Assembly: GCA_030037545.1 (NCBI GenBank)
Contig: JASHRF010000060.1
Location: 1-64,000, forward strand
Origin: Acidobacteriaceae bacterium
GTDB lineage: Bacteria; Acidobacteriota; Terriglobia; Terriglobales; Acidobacteriaceae
Direction of reading: 5' to 3'
DNA length: 64,000 nt
In this document: piece by piece, positions 18,142-27,027 of the stretch
Layout of the letters: each line of letters begins with the position of its first letter
Position numbering within the stretch: position 1 is the first letter of the stretch
The notes under the pieces: generated by a model
What the model saw: the letters and a program-made list of their open reading frames with translations, nothing else
Database searches by the model: none
Told to the model about the DNA's origin: nothing
Position numbers and translations under genes: made by a program

Positions 18142-19092
18142 TTACGCCTCGACTCCCGGCGGAATGAGCAGGTTGACGGCTTCCGGTACCACATCGATGC
18201 GCACCGGCAGCGAGCCCAGCACTTCCCCGTCGGCCTCGACGAAGAGGGTCTCGCGCGAGCCGTTGTAAGCGCGGCACTCCACATGGCCGGTTTCGATAAG
18301 ATCGATTCTTTTTGTGAAGGTATGGCGACCCGCAAGCACGCCCATAAGAAAGTTGAAATAATCCAGGCGGCTGCGCGTTTGAAAGGCGATCAGGTGGAGC
18401 GAGTCGCTGTGCAGCGTGGCGCCGGGGGCCAGGCGGCGCACGGCCCCGCCAAACGAGCGCACCCGCACAGCCAGCAACTGCGAAGCGGTAAAGACGCGGT
18501 GCTCGGGATGGCCGTTGGGCACAAGCTCGGCCTCAAAGAGCGGAAACCGGTGAGTGGCCCAGATGCGGAAGGCTTCAACGAGATAGAGCGCGTAGCCGAA
18601 GCGGCGCTTGAGGCCGGAATCGAGCCGCGACATCAGCAGGGCGTCCGGTCCGATGCCCGCGGCGACGAGAAAATAGCGCGAGCCGGGATTGCCATCCAGA
18701 CTGGAATACCGGATGCGGCCCACGGGGATACGCACCGGAACAGCCTGAAGCAGTTTCCGCACCACTTTGTCCGGCGCGGCCACGAGGCATAGATTGGAGG
18801 CCAGCGCGTTGGCTGTGCCCAGCGGAATGACGCCCAGCGCGGTTTCGGTTCCCACCAGGACCTGCAGAATTTCGTGAACGGTGCCATCTCCGCCGCAGGC
18901 GATGACGGCATCGCAGCCCTGGCGAACGGCCTCGCGGGCGTGCGCCATGCCGCTGCCCGGAGTTCCGGCTTTGAAGGTCTCGACGGCAACGCCGGCCTCG
19001 CGCAACACGGCCACCGCCTGCTCGAGAGCGGCAGCGCGCCGGGCGGAGAAGCGGCCGGAAATTGGGTTGTAGATCAGCGCGACGCGGCGCAT
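18142..19092 (-). CDS. diacylglycerol kinase-family lipid kinase
   Basis: 316 aa with the DAGK catalytic layout: VALIYNPISGRFSARRAAAL at the N-terminus, the nucleotide loop IACGGDGTVHEILQVL, then VIPLGTANALASNL. The C-terminal beta domain ends FVEADGEVLGSLPVRIDVVP. This family (DgkB/YegS type) phosphorylates diacylglycerol or related lipids with ATP at the cytoplasmic face of the membrane. It is flanked by about 220 bp (ECF sigma side) and 200 bp, so it is probably a single-gene unit. Confidence 0.92.
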   Translation of the reverse strand: MRRVALIYNPISGRFSARRAAALEQAVAVLREAGVAVETFKAGTPGSGMAHAREAVRQGCDAVIACGGDGTVHEILQVLVGTETALGVIPLGTANALASNLCLVAAPDKVVRKLLQAVPVRIPVGRIRYSSLDGNPGSRYFLVAAGIGPDALLMSRLDSGLKRRFGYALYLVEAFRIWATHRFPLFEAELVPNGHPEHRVFTASQLLAVRVRSFGGAVRRLAPGATLHSDSLHLIAFQTRSRLDYFNFLMGVLAGRHTFTKRIDLIETGHVECRAYNGSRETLFVEADGEVLGSLPVRIDVVPEAVNLLIPPGVEA

Positions 19093-19292
19093 GGCTACAT
19101 TGAATGACGTGGCTGGGGCTGGAATGTTTTTTGGCCTCTCTGCCCAATCCTCGCAGACGGAATGAATGGCTCTTGAACAGCCGGTAAATATCGCGGCGGG
19201 CGAACCTTAAATGGAACTGGCAGTTCTGGGACAAATCATTCTTGCATGTTTGGAGGACGGCAAGGACGGCCGGGTTGCACCCATACCGCCGT

Positions 19293-21701
19293 TTACCGTG
19301 TCGTCGAAGTCACGACATCGAGGTCGGTGTCGAAGGAGAGCCTGGCAATGATGGCGTCAAGCTGCGCTTGCGCCTCGTCGCGCTGTTGTTCGAGATCCGC
19401 CTGATTCTTGCGCGCCGCCTGGAGTTGGTCTTCGGCCTGATTCAGCTCATCGACAAAGCGCCTGGCAGCGTCGTTGCCCTTGAGGGCAGTGATGTTGTCC
19501 CGGTCGCGCGCCTCGTCGCCGGCCAGGGTCTTCTGTTGCTGGTCGTTCTCATCGAGTTTGCGATTGAAATCGGTCAATGCGGTCTCCGCGTCGATAGCTG
19601 GGCGCAGCTTTTCTTCCAGCGCCGGCGAATACCTGCTGACGGTGACGAGAAAATCGCCGTTATTGAACTGCGACCCGATGCCAATGCTCTCTGAGAGCTT
19701 GGCGCGCTCGGCCACGTGCAGATCGGCGGACTGGTGCGGCTCGACGGCGACGCGGAAGCGATAGGCTGTAGCCGTGGTTTCGTCGGGCTTGGTGTCGGAA
19801 TCGAGTTGGGAGTTGGGGCGGCGCGTGTGCTCGATGACCACGGCCCGGGTTTCATCGGCGGCATTGGTGATGGTGTAAGTATTCTCTGTTACTTCGCTGG
19901 TGGTTTCGACCATCATGCCATCGTGGACCGCGATATGACGCAGCGTACGCGTATCGTTGTAGCCGCTGCGACGAACCCTGACCGCCTGATCGACGGCGTA
20001 CGAAAGCAGGCGCTTTTCGCCGGGATGAACGGGATCGAGCAAACCCTCGCCGGCAAATTCACCGTTTTCGAATATGGAAAAACTGCCGGCGTCGAGGGTG
20101 AGTTTGGAAGTGTTATCGAGCCAGACAGCGCGCAAGGGCGTGTTGCCCTTGTCGCTCCACAGGGTCACGTGCTCGGCAGGCAGGTCCTGTTGCAGGATGG
20201 GCACCATGGCCGACTCGTTTTTGTGGATGGTGACGGGCTGGGCGAGCGCGTATTCGAAGAAGTCGTCGAAGGCGTTGGCGGAGACATCGCCCTGTTCCAT
20301 GGCGTCAGAGGCGCGGTAGACGCCGCCAACATGGTAGAAGCCGCCGCCGGCGTTCCCGCCCAGGCCAGGGCCGTAGCCGCTGCCCGAGCCAAGGCCGCCA
20401 GAGGCGCCGGGAGCAGCCGGGGCCAAAGCTGCGAGACTCCCTTGTACCACCGTGACCATCTGGGACGCCGCCCCAACATTGAGACTGACATTCGCCGTAG
20501 CCGTCGAAAGGGCACCAACATCGATGTTGCGCTGATAGCCCTGGAACCCTCTCGCCACAACCGTGAGCGTGTACAGGCCGGGCGTCAGCGGCGAGATGGT
20601 GAAGCTGCCGTCGCTCGAGGTGCTGCTGGTCGTGGTTGCGTTCGTTCCCTGCGCCGTTGCGGTAACCGTTGCGCCGGGAATAACCGCGCCGGTGGTATCG
20701 GTGACGATGCCGGAGATGGCTCCCGAGCTAACAGTCTCCGCCGCCTCGTGCGTCTGCGGCGTGGTCTGCGCCGCTGTCGCAATTGGGATCACCGGCCGGC
20801 GAGCATAGATCGGCTGCGAGAGCGGCTGGATGAAGCTCTGCGGCGCGCCTGCAACCAGCGAGAGCTGCACATTGTCCCAATCCACGCCCACGGTGTTGTC
20901 CACCACCGCCCAACCCTGCACGGTGGCGCTGCCGTTGGGATCGCGCGGGAAGACGATGCGGTAGGTGGACTTCCACACCGGCACTTCGCTGATGTAGCTG
21001 ACCTGCAACTGGCGTTCGCCCTGGCCGCGGTCTTCGAGCGTGAGGTGCCGGGTCTGCTGATTCTGCGCCGAGGCAACGATTTCAAGATAGCTGGCGAATT
21101 GCTTTTCGAGCGATGCGTCGAGCATGCGCACGGAGACCGCATCCGTCAGCTCCGCCGTGCGCAGCGCGCCGGTATCTGTAGCGACGATCAGATAGTAACG
21201 ATCCTCTGAGGTCGTCCCGCTCTTGTCCGTCTCTTTGCGATGTTCAAGATTGACCAGCCTTCCCGTAAGCGGAGCGCCTGCGCCCGTCACTTCCACGCGT
21301 TGCCCGCACAGCGCCCGGTAGACGGAGAGTGTCATGGGATGGACCTTGAGTCCCAGTGACAGCGAATTCAATTGCTGGTCGATGGGCGTGGTGGAGTTGT
21401 AGCTGACCGCGCTCACCATGCCGCCGTTGCTGTCGAGCGCAGTTAGCGATTGCAGCACGTCGTTCAACTGCGAAGAGGTAAAATCGATGGCCACGCGCTG
21501 GTTGCCGTTGACGGTTCCACTGTGCTCGAAGTAGCCAACGCCGTTTTTGTAGAGCACCACCTTGCGCACGGGCAAGTCGTTAGGGGCGGCGGGCTGCGCG
21601 GCTGCGGGCGATGCCGCCTTTACCGTCGAAATGTCGGGACGCTGGGCTACAAGCACGAGGGCGAAGACAGAGAGCAAAACGGCAGGAAAAACCCGAATCA
21701 T
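19293..21701 (-). CDS. DUF4139 protein with inserted carboxypeptidase-like Ig domain and Gly-rich loop
   Basis: 802 aa. ATG 21701 has a perfect AAGGAGG six bases upstream, so the in-frame upstream codons are excluded. A signal peptide precedes VRKVVLYKNGVGYFEHSGTV, a DUF4139-family opening. The DUF4139 core includes YISEVPVWKSTYRIVF and WAVVDNTVGVDWDNVQLSLV. Between about residues 330 and 420 a CarboxypepD_reg-like domain is inserted (ISGIVTDTTGAVIPGATVTA), the same kind that begins TonB receptors, then a Gly/Ser loop (ASGGLGSGSGYGPGLGGNAG). The protein resumes with DUF4139 strands and finishes with a coiled coil (LNQAEDQLQAARKNQADLEQ). Exported; function unknown. Confidence 0.9.
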   Translation of the reverse strand: MIRVFPAVLLSVFALVLVAQRPDISTVKAASPAAAQPAAPNDLPVRKVVLYKNGVGYFEHSGTVNGNQRVAIDFTSSQLNDVLQSLTALDSNGGMVSAVSYNSTTPIDQQLNSLSLGLKVHPMTLSVYRALCGQRVEVTGAGAPLTGRLVNLEHRKETDKSGTTSEDRYYLIVATDTGALRTAELTDAVSVRMLDASLEKQFASYLEIVASAQNQQTRHLTLEDRGQGERQLQVSYISEVPVWKSTYRIVFPRDPNGSATVQGWAVVDNTVGVDWDNVQLSLVAGAPQSFIQPLSQPIYARRPVIPIATAAQTTPQTHEAAETVSSGAISGIVTDTTGAVIPGATVTATAQGTNATTTSSTSSDGSFTISPLTPGLYTLTVVARGFQGYQRNIDVGALSTATANVSLNVGAASQMVTVVQGSLAALAPAAPGASGGLGSGSGYGPGLGGNAGGGFYHVGGVYRASDAMEQGDVSANAFDDFFEYALAQPVTIHKNESAMVPILQQDLPAEHVTLWSDKGNTPLRAVWLDNTSKLTLDAGSFSIFENGEFAGEGLLDPVHPGEKRLLSYAVDQAVRVRRSGYNDTRTLRHIAVHDGMMVETTSEVTENTYTITNAADETRAVVIEHTRRPNSQLDSDTKPDETTATAYRFRVAVEPHQSADLHVAERAKLSESIGIGSQFNNGDFLVTVSRYSPALEEKLRPAIDAETALTDFNRKLDENDQQQKTLAGDEARDRDNITALKGNDAARRFVDELNQAEDQLQAARKNQADLEQQRDEAQAQLDAIIARLSFDTDLDVVTSTTR

Positions 21702-21866
21702 TATTCCTCCTTCATGGTGCATTGAGGCGGTCCTTCGACAATGGAACGGGATTGCTTGCGTTTCTTGCAGGATAATTGCTGTTTTCTTTGACTCCGCGGC
21801 CCGAGAAAAGGTTCCCGGCGTTTCCTGCGCCTACCCATTATCATGGCCGCAGGGAGGCCTGACGCC

Positions 21867-22628
21867 ATGAAGCTTTCAGGGAACACGATTCTCATCACCG
21901 GCGGCGGTTCGGGCATCGGCCGCGGGCTGGCCGAGGCCTTTCATAAGCTGGGCAATCAGGTGGTGATTGCCGGGCGCCGCAGGCAGGCGCTGGATGAAAC
22001 CACGGCGGCCAATCCCGGGATGAAGTCGTTTACCGTCGACATGCAGGATGGGGAGGCTATCAAGGAAATTGCGGCGCGCACCGTGGACGAATTTCCAGCG
22101 CTTAATGTGGTGGTGAACAATGCCGGCATCATGCGCGCGGAAAAGCTGCTGGCGCAGGCCCCCGGTTTGGCCGACGCGGAGGCCACGGTGGCCACCAATC
22201 TGCTTGGGCCGATCCGGCTGACCGCGGCGCTGCTGCCGCACCTGGAGAAGCAGCCTCAAGCGGCGGTGATGAACGTCTCCTCGGGCTTGGCGTTTCTGCC
22301 CCTCGCCCTCACACCCACGTATTGCGCGACCAAGGCTGCCATTCACTCCTACACGCTGAGCCTGCGCTACCAGCTTCGTAAGACACATATTGAAGTTCTG
22401 GAGCTGATTCCGCCTTACGTGCAGACGCACCTGATGGGCGGCGTGGACGATCCGCGCGCCATGCCGCTAGGGCAGTTCATCGGCGAAGTGATGGAAATTC
22501 TCGACCGGCAACCCACGCCGCCGGAGGTCGTGGTAGAGAACGTGAAGAACCTGCGCTTTGCCGCTGAAGGTGGCAGGTTCGACGCCATCTTCAACGGGCT
22601 AAACGGCTCGATGAGCGGCGAGAGTTAG
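21867..22628 (+). CDS. SDR-family oxidoreductase, DltE-like
   Basis: 253 aa. ATG 21867 is chosen because GGGAGG lies nine bases upstream; an in-frame ATG at 21843 lacks one. The classical SDR motifs are NTILITGGGSGIGRGLAEAF, NVVVNNAGIM, VMNVSSGLAFLPL and YCATKAAIHSY. The C-terminal half (VLELIPPYVQTHLMGGVDDP) resembles DltE/YciK-like SDRs, whose substrates are not defined. It is divergent from the DUF4139 gene with about 165 bp between them. Cytoplasmic, NAD(P)-dependent; substrate unknown. Confidence 0.9.
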   Translation: MKLSGNTILITGGGSGIGRGLAEAFHKLGNQVVIAGRRRQALDETTAANPGMKSFTVDMQDGEAIKEIAARTVDEFPALNVVVNNAGIMRAEKLLAQAPGLADAEATVATNLLGPIRLTAALLPHLEKQPQAAVMNVSSGLAFLPLALTPTYCATKAAIHSYTLSLRYQLRKTHIEVLELIPPYVQTHLMGGVDDPRAMPLGQFIGEVMEILDRQPTPPEVVVENVKNLRFAAEGGRFDAIFNGLNGSMSGES

Positions 22629-22709
22629 ATACGGGGTTTGCTGTTCGCGGTGCCGATCAGTTTGGCGAGAAGCGGAGCAAGCTGAAGAAGAGGCTGTTAG
22701 ATCCCTGCA

Positions 22710-23279
22710 TCACAGCGATTCTGCCTCAATGGTGAGGGTCCCGGTATAGGTGCCGGCCGGCAATGTCGTCTGGTTGGCGAGGTCGATCTCCAGACTCAGG
22801 TCGTAGATGAAGGAGGTTCCTTTAGTTTCGTCCCCGGTGACCGTCTTCGTGGCGAGTTCAAGACTCGCCCCGGCGATACCGACCCCGCTATAAGTATTCG
22901 TAAAGGCCGTATAGGCGGTTGGGATGCCGCCAGTTACTTCTCCCAAAATCTCCGACGATGGGATGTCTACGCCGGCGTCGGCCAAGGCCGCGGCCGCAGT
23001 GCTGAAGTATCCGTAGAGGGTGATGGTGCAGCCGCCAGTGCAGTTGCCCTCCCACGTGGTGGTGATGGCGACGGTTTCGGCGCTGGAGGTCCGTCCGGCA
23101 ACCAGAGTGATATCAACCGGGGTGGGAGAAGCGGTTACCGTAAGCGACCTGGCCTCGACCTCCGGCACAACCACTTGCGGTCTGATTTGCCCCACGCGAA
23201 TCGCCTGCGCCGCCGCCACCCAGGGTGCGCTCAAGACCACACCGGCTATCAATCCCACGCCCACGATCCATTTCCGCAT
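22710..23279 (-). CDS. secreted beta-rich protein, candidate fimbrial subunit (3)
   Basis: 189 aa with a signal peptide ending near APWVAAAQA. Mature protein is rich in Thr/Ala/Val with alternating hydrophobic residues (SLTVTASPTPVDITLVAGRT, SAETVAITTTWEGNCTGGCT) and ends LPAGTYTGTLTIEAESL, the G-strand-like terminus seen in pilin-type Ig folds and spore-coat-U-like subunits. It holds one Cys pair (NCTGGC). It shares layout and ending with the proteins at 25699-26241 and 26440-27027. It lies 10 bp after the usher-like gene, so it is the last gene of the five-gene locus. Subunit role is inferred. Confidence 0.7.
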   Translation of the reverse strand: MRKWIVGVGLIAGVVLSAPWVAAAQAIRVGQIRPQVVVPEVEARSLTVTASPTPVDITLVAGRTSSAETVAITTTWEGNCTGGCTITLYGYFSTAAAALADAGVDIPSSEILGEVTGGIPTAYTAFTNTYSGVGIAGASLELATKTVTGDETKGTSFIYDLSLEIDLANQTTLPAGTYTGTLTIEAESL

Positions 23280-23289
23280 GACCAGTGTC

Positions 23290-24948
23290 CTATTTTCTGC
23301 TCAGCGTTACGCGCTCCACCACGATCACGATCTCCGGAGCATTGTCTTTCCCGCTGCTGCGCACATTCTCAGGCGCCGAGACCACGTTCCAGGCGGCTCC
23401 GCCAAGAAACTGGGCCGGCATCACCTTGAGCACATGAGTGTGCGGCTTGCGTTCCCTGACGAAGAATACTCCATCGTCGTCGGTGTAAACGAGGAGCTTG
23501 TCGATCATGAGAGCGGCGCCGGAGACCGGTCGCCCGCTCGCGTCCACCACTCGCCCGCGAATGATGCTGGAACCGATGGCGCCCTGCGCCAGTTTCTCTC
23601 CTCCACCGGGCGCGCCCCACGCTCCCTGGCGGGTCATCACGGCCTGCGAATCAGCGGTGTACTGCAGACTGCCGTCGGGCGCCACAAACGTGGCCCCGTG
23701 CAGGGTGAGGCCGTGAATGACATGAAGCTGGACGTCGAGGATGAGCGCCTGCTCGAATGGATTGCTATTGCGCTGGGGAATATAGAAGGTCTGGTAACCG
23801 GCGGTGATACTGGCTACGTTGGAAAGAAAGCCGCCTCCGAAGGAAACTGTAGTTTGCCCCTGCGAGCGGCTCACCATCTCGGACACATTCAGTCTTGGGT
23901 TGACCTTTTCATTGAAATTGGCCAGGAAATCTCTTATTTTGGGCGTGTTGTTCGGCCGGCTCTCAAGATAGCTGGACGAGGCTTGAAGAAACGGTAAAAG
24001 ACTGCGCCCGATGGTATATGCGGTGGCATTGTTCCAGGTTCCCTGGTAGTTGGAGTGATAGAGAGACGCGGACACGTTAGTCCTGGCCACGAAAATGTTT
24101 CCCGAGCCTTCGTCCACCGAGCTCTGCACGCTGGACGTGGAGTTGGTGACCGGAGAGAGAAAGTTCTGCCGTCCGCCACTCACGGTGAAGTATTTGGAGG
24201 GGCGCAACGTAACGATGGCATTTTCGCGGTTCGGCTCACTGAACAGCGGCGCCGCCACCGCCACGCGGCGAAAGTTACTGCCGGCCTCGATATAGGCCGC
24301 CTTGACATCGATCCAGGGACGAAGGAAATCGAAGCTGGCGGCGCCGTAGGGCTGGTTTGCGCCCACGCCGCCGGAAAGCGCGAAATCGGTCTTGGCCGCC
24401 GGTTGCCACTGCAGGCTCTGGATGGCCGTGACCTGCTGCGAAAACACCATATCCGATGAGAGCTGAAGGCTGGGACCAATGCGACGCTTCAGGAAGAGGA
24501 TTCCGGCAGGCTCCTCAGCGCGCACACCATCCACAAACGGACTTTCAAATTCCGAAGAGGTGGCTCCGCCAAAGGCGAAGATATCGGTATTCCCAATCTT
24601 TGTGGTGATCCCTGCGCCCAGGGCGACCAGGTAGTCGCTGGAATCGAAGATATCGGTGGGAAGCACAAAGTGGATATAGTCGCTGCCGGCTACATAGGTC
24701 GAGTGCCCCATTTTTCCGGTGAGATTGGCGCCGCCCACCAGCTGGCCGGAGACAATGCCGGCGCCCAGCGAAGCATCATAACTGGGTCCGCGCGCGGAGA
24801 TGGTGGCGCCCTGCGCCTGGTAAAGGCTGGAGGAGCCGCCGTTGACTTCGAAGACCTGGCCGCGCAGGTGCGGGACTGCGAAGACGATGAGGAGGGTCAG
24901 GGCTGAAATCCGCAACCCGCTGCGTGCTGCCTTGCTTTCCATCATCAC
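23290..24948 (-). CDS. usher-like outer-membrane beta-barrel protein with C-terminal Ig-like domain
   Basis: 552 aa. A signal peptide (LRISALTLLIVFAVPHLRGQ) is followed by about 400 residues of amphipathic beta strands (YDASLGAGIVSGQLVGGANL, TVSFGGGFLSNVASITAGYQ), consistent with an outer-membrane barrel. A C-terminal domain has the carboxypeptidase-regulatory/usher-tail pattern IRGRVVDASGRPVSGAALMI and DDDGVFFVRERKPHTHVLKV. Its ATG overlaps the chaperone-like gene by 4 bp (24945-24948). Classical ushers are about 800 aa with separate N-terminal, plug and two C-terminal domains, so this would be a minimal version. The alternative is a generic porin-like barrel. Export-pore function is inferred from the neighbours. 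Confidence 0.65.
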   Translation of the reverse strand: MMMESKAARSGLRISALTLLIVFAVPHLRGQVFEVNGGSSSLYQAQGATISARGPSYDASLGAGIVSGQLVGGANLTGKMGHSTYVAGSDYIHFVLPTDIFDSSDYLVALGAGITTKIGNTDIFAFGGATSSEFESPFVDGVRAEEPAGILFLKRRIGPSLQLSSDMVFSQQVTAIQSLQWQPAAKTDFALSGGVGANQPYGAASFDFLRPWIDVKAAYIEAGSNFRRVAVAAPLFSEPNRENAIVTLRPSKYFTVSGGRQNFLSPVTNSTSSVQSSVDEGSGNIFVARTNVSASLYHSNYQGTWNNATAYTIGRSLLPFLQASSSYLESRPNNTPKIRDFLANFNEKVNPRLNVSEMVSRSQGQTTVSFGGGFLSNVASITAGYQTFYIPQRNSNPFEQALILDVQLHVIHGLTLHGATFVAPDGSLQYTADSQAVMTRQGAWGAPGGGEKLAQGAIGSSIIRGRVVDASGRPVSGAALMIDKLLVYTDDDGVFFVRERKPHTHVLKVMPAQFLGGAAWNVVSAPENVRSSGKDNAPEIVIVVERVTLSRK

Positions 24949-25640
24949 TTCGCATCACTGCCCGCAACCACCGGTTGTTGGAGCGTGGAGTGCTCGAGCT
25001 GGAACAGAATGGTCTGTGGCGGCTCCTTCTCGCTCCAGCTCAGCTCAAGATGACGGGTTCCGCCGGGCAGAAGCGGGAACCCTGGGTCTGTCTCCGACAG
25101 GTTGCCGGAATCGATACGCACCTGCTGCACGCGCTCCAGGTCCACGCCGCGATTGTCAAGGTCGCAGACTACCTTGCCTGTCTTGGCGTTCCAGGCCGCC
25201 TGCGTCACCGCGACCATGCCTTTGGAGCGCTGCTTTTTGGGATAGATGTACACCGTGTGAGGGAGCAGGATACGCACGTCCATGCTGCCCGCATGATGCG
25301 GCGGCGAAAAGGCGGAGTAGATGGTGAACCAGGCCGGCAGCTTGTCGGCCGTGGCCTTGTAGAAAACGTAGTAGGTCTGGCCGGGGTCAATGCGGAAGCT
25401 CATGCTCGACAGCTTGAGGTGAATGTCCGGATCGAGCGGCCGGTAGACGCCATTCCCATTGGGAGCGATGCTGAAGCTGTGCGGCTCCAGCACCACCACC
25501 ATGGGAACCAGCGCGTTATTGGTGAGCGCAATGCGCCCCGCGGCCTTGCCCGTGTACTCCACGATGACAGGAGACACGGTTTGGGCAAACGAGCAACATC
25601 CCGAGAAAAAAAGCGCGAAGCTCAACCCTATCCGCAGCAA
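24945..25640 (-). CDS. PapD-like periplasmic chaperone (candidate)
   Basis: 231 aa. Start TTG 25640 is fixed by AGGAGGG eight bases upstream. After a signal peptide (ALFFSGCCSFAQ) come two probable Ig-like domains: GRIALTNNALVPMVVVLEPH, then SSMSFRIDPGQTYYVFYKAT followed by LPAWFTIYSAFSP and MDVRILLPHTVYIYPKK, then a second domain from QRSKGMVAVTQ. This spacing mirrors fimbrial chaperones (N-terminal strand pairs, a basic linker, 'LPxxVxIxPK'). The canonical Arg/Lys cleft pair cannot be confirmed by eye. It overlaps the usher-like gene by 4 bp and follows a subunit gene, the order expected of a chaperone-usher operon. Confidence 0.65.
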   Translation of the reverse strand: MLRIGLSFALFFSGCCSFAQTVSPVIVEYTGKAAGRIALTNNALVPMVVVLEPHSFSIAPNGNGVYRPLDPDIHLKLSSMSFRIDPGQTYYVFYKATADKLPAWFTIYSAFSPPHHAGSMDVRILLPHTVYIYPKKQRSKGMVAVTQAAWNAKTGKVVCDLDNRGVDLERVQQVRIDSGNLSETDPGFPLLPGGTRHLELSWSEKEPPQTILFQLEHSTLQQPVVAGSDAK

Positions 25641-25698
25641 GACAGTGACCCTCCTGGAATCCAGGTGCAGCGCCCACTCGCGAAGGCGCTGCCGCGCA

Positions 25699-26241
25699 TT
25701 AATTGGCTTGCGCCGTCAAGGTCAGTGTGCCCTGATAGGTATCAGCGGGCACCGACACACCGGTCAGGTTGATGGCCATATTCAGGCTGTCGGAACGGTT
25801 GCCAACCGGATGCGCGGCGGTGATCGCGTCCGTGAACAAGACCAGACTGCCTCCCGAGGAGAACGGAGTAAGTGTTCCCCCGTTTATCGCACCCTCAACT
25901 GCCGTGGCGGGAATGGTGCCGGTGCCGCCGTTGGTTTGGTCAGTCAGAGCCGCCGTGGGCGTGCTAAAAGACGCGGTCAGGGTAACCGTATTGGAAGCGG
26001 AGGTCAGTATCCAGCTGGTGGTGATATTCGACGTCGATGTAACCGTCGGCGAGATGCCTCCGGCCACAAGAGCGATGGTCGGCATGGAGGCGGGGGCGGT
26101 AATGGTCAGGGATTCGGCCAGCGTAGCATTCACAGTAACGCTGGCGGACGCGGTTGCGCAGTAAGCCGCGGGGCTGGCTGCAAGAACGATGCCGAGGCTC
26201 AGGATAAGCCCGGCGAACACAGATTGGGAAAAGCGTAACAT
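25699..26241 (-). CDS. secreted beta-rich protein, candidate fimbrial subunit (2)
   Basis: 180 aa from ATG 26241, with GAGGAG nine bases upstream (an ATG at 26256 overlaps that ribosome-binding site and is disfavoured). The signal peptide ends near SPAAYC. The mature sequence is almost all beta and very low in charge: SVTVNATLAESLTITAPASM, SNITTSWILTSASNTVTLTA, and the ending VPADTYQGTLTLTAQAN. No Cys pair remains in the mature protein. The pattern fits archaic (spore coat U-like) pilin subunits that donate an N-terminal strand. It lies 58 bp upstream of the chaperone-like gene. Confidence 0.7.
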   Translation of the reverse strand: MLRFSQSVFAGLILSLGIVLAASPAAYCATASASVTVNATLAESLTITAPASMPTIALVAGGISPTVTSTSNITTSWILTSASNTVTLTASFSTPTAALTDQTNGGTGTIPATAVEGAINGGTLTPFSSGGSLVLFTDAITAAHPVGNRSDSLNMAINLTGVSVPADTYQGTLTLTAQAN

Positions 26242-26289
26242 GGAGGGTCTCCTCATTGACTTTCACCGGTGACCTCGAAGCAGGGGACC

Positions 26290-26309
26290 CACAGGAAGTA
26301 TTTCCTGTG
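26290..26309. promoter_or_regulatory. perfect 8-bp-arm palindrome between subunit genes
   Basis: CACAGGAA-GTAT-TTCCTGTG forms an 8-bp stem with a 4-nt loop in the 198-bp gap upstream of subunit 2. There is no T-run, so an operator or a transcript-processing hairpin that sets subunit ratios is as likely as a terminator. Confidence 0.45.
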
Positions 26310-26439
26310 CGGCTTCAGTTGTTTGGTAGCCCGGTTTAAATTGACCCTAACTTAAACACGGTTGTTTTGAAATACAACAAAAATGGAGCGGAGTAACCAA
26401 GAGGCGCAACCAGCGTCCGGAGGCGGTAACTCTAAGGTG

Positions 26440-27027
26440 TTAGAGGGCTTCGGCGAGAATGACGAGCAAGCCGGAGGCGCGGCTGGAGTATGGTTGGGTT
26501 GTATTGGCGGCGTCGATCGCGAACCGGATTTTGTCCACTCGGGAGGTATATTTGCTGGCTACTCCCAGGCGCTGGGTGAAGAGACTGAGCCCGATGCCAG
26601 AGGCGAGGCTGCCAGACTGGGTGACTGGGGCGAAAGGAGTAGCGGGCCCAGCGGCGGACGGGTCGAAGGCCTTCGCCGGCAAGAGGCTCTGCAGCCTGCC
26701 TCCGGTCTGCGCAAGCGGGTCCGGAGCAAAGTAACCGACCAGCCGCAGGGTGGTGCAATCGCGGCGAATGGCCCACGACGTGGTAAGGGCGAGGGCAGGC
26801 GGGATGTTGTCACCGAATTGCGATGCCGGGACGGCTGCTGGCGCCGCAGACACGGACAAGGACTCAAGCGTAGCCACCAGCATTACCGTTGCCGACCGCG
26901 AAGTGAGCGGCGACAGTCTCCCCCGCGGGCTGGAGCCGAACTGGCAGAAGGCCAGCGGCGACAGCGGCACAGCGGTCAGAAGCAGGCAGGTCGCGCCGCG
27001 TAGAAGATGATTCCCGCATACCCTCAT
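26440..27027 (-). CDS. secreted protein, candidate fimbrial subunit or tip (1)
   Basis: 195 aa from ATG 27027, with GGAG seven bases upstream. A signal peptide ends near LSPLAFC. The mature part has ATVMLVATLESLSVSAAPAA, LALTTSWAIRRDCTTLRLVG and the ending YSSRASGLLVILAEAL. It shares the position of key strands with the other two candidate subunits ('TTSW', the hydrophobic C-terminal strand) but is richer in Arg/Pro, so it may be a specialised tip or an initiating subunit. It is first in the minus-strand locus and divergent from dnaB across 259 bp. Confidence 0.6.
   Translation of the reverse strand: MRVCGNHLLRGATCLLLTAVPLSPLAFCQFGSSPRGRLSPLTSRSATVMLVATLESLSVSAAPAAVPASQFGDNIPPALALTTSWAIRRDCTTLRLVGYFAPDPLAQTGGRLQSLLPAKAFDPSAAGPATPFAPVTQSGSLASGIGLSLFTQRLGVASKYTSRVDKIRFAIDAANTTQPYSSRASGLLVILAEAL

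Noticed and set aside
19716-21209. 497-codon open frame on the plus strand
   Set aside because: Antisense to the DUF4139 gene, Arg/Gly-rich with no recognisable motif.
23020-23997. 325-codon open frame on the plus strand
   Set aside because: Antisense to the usher-like barrel and subunit genes, no domain features.
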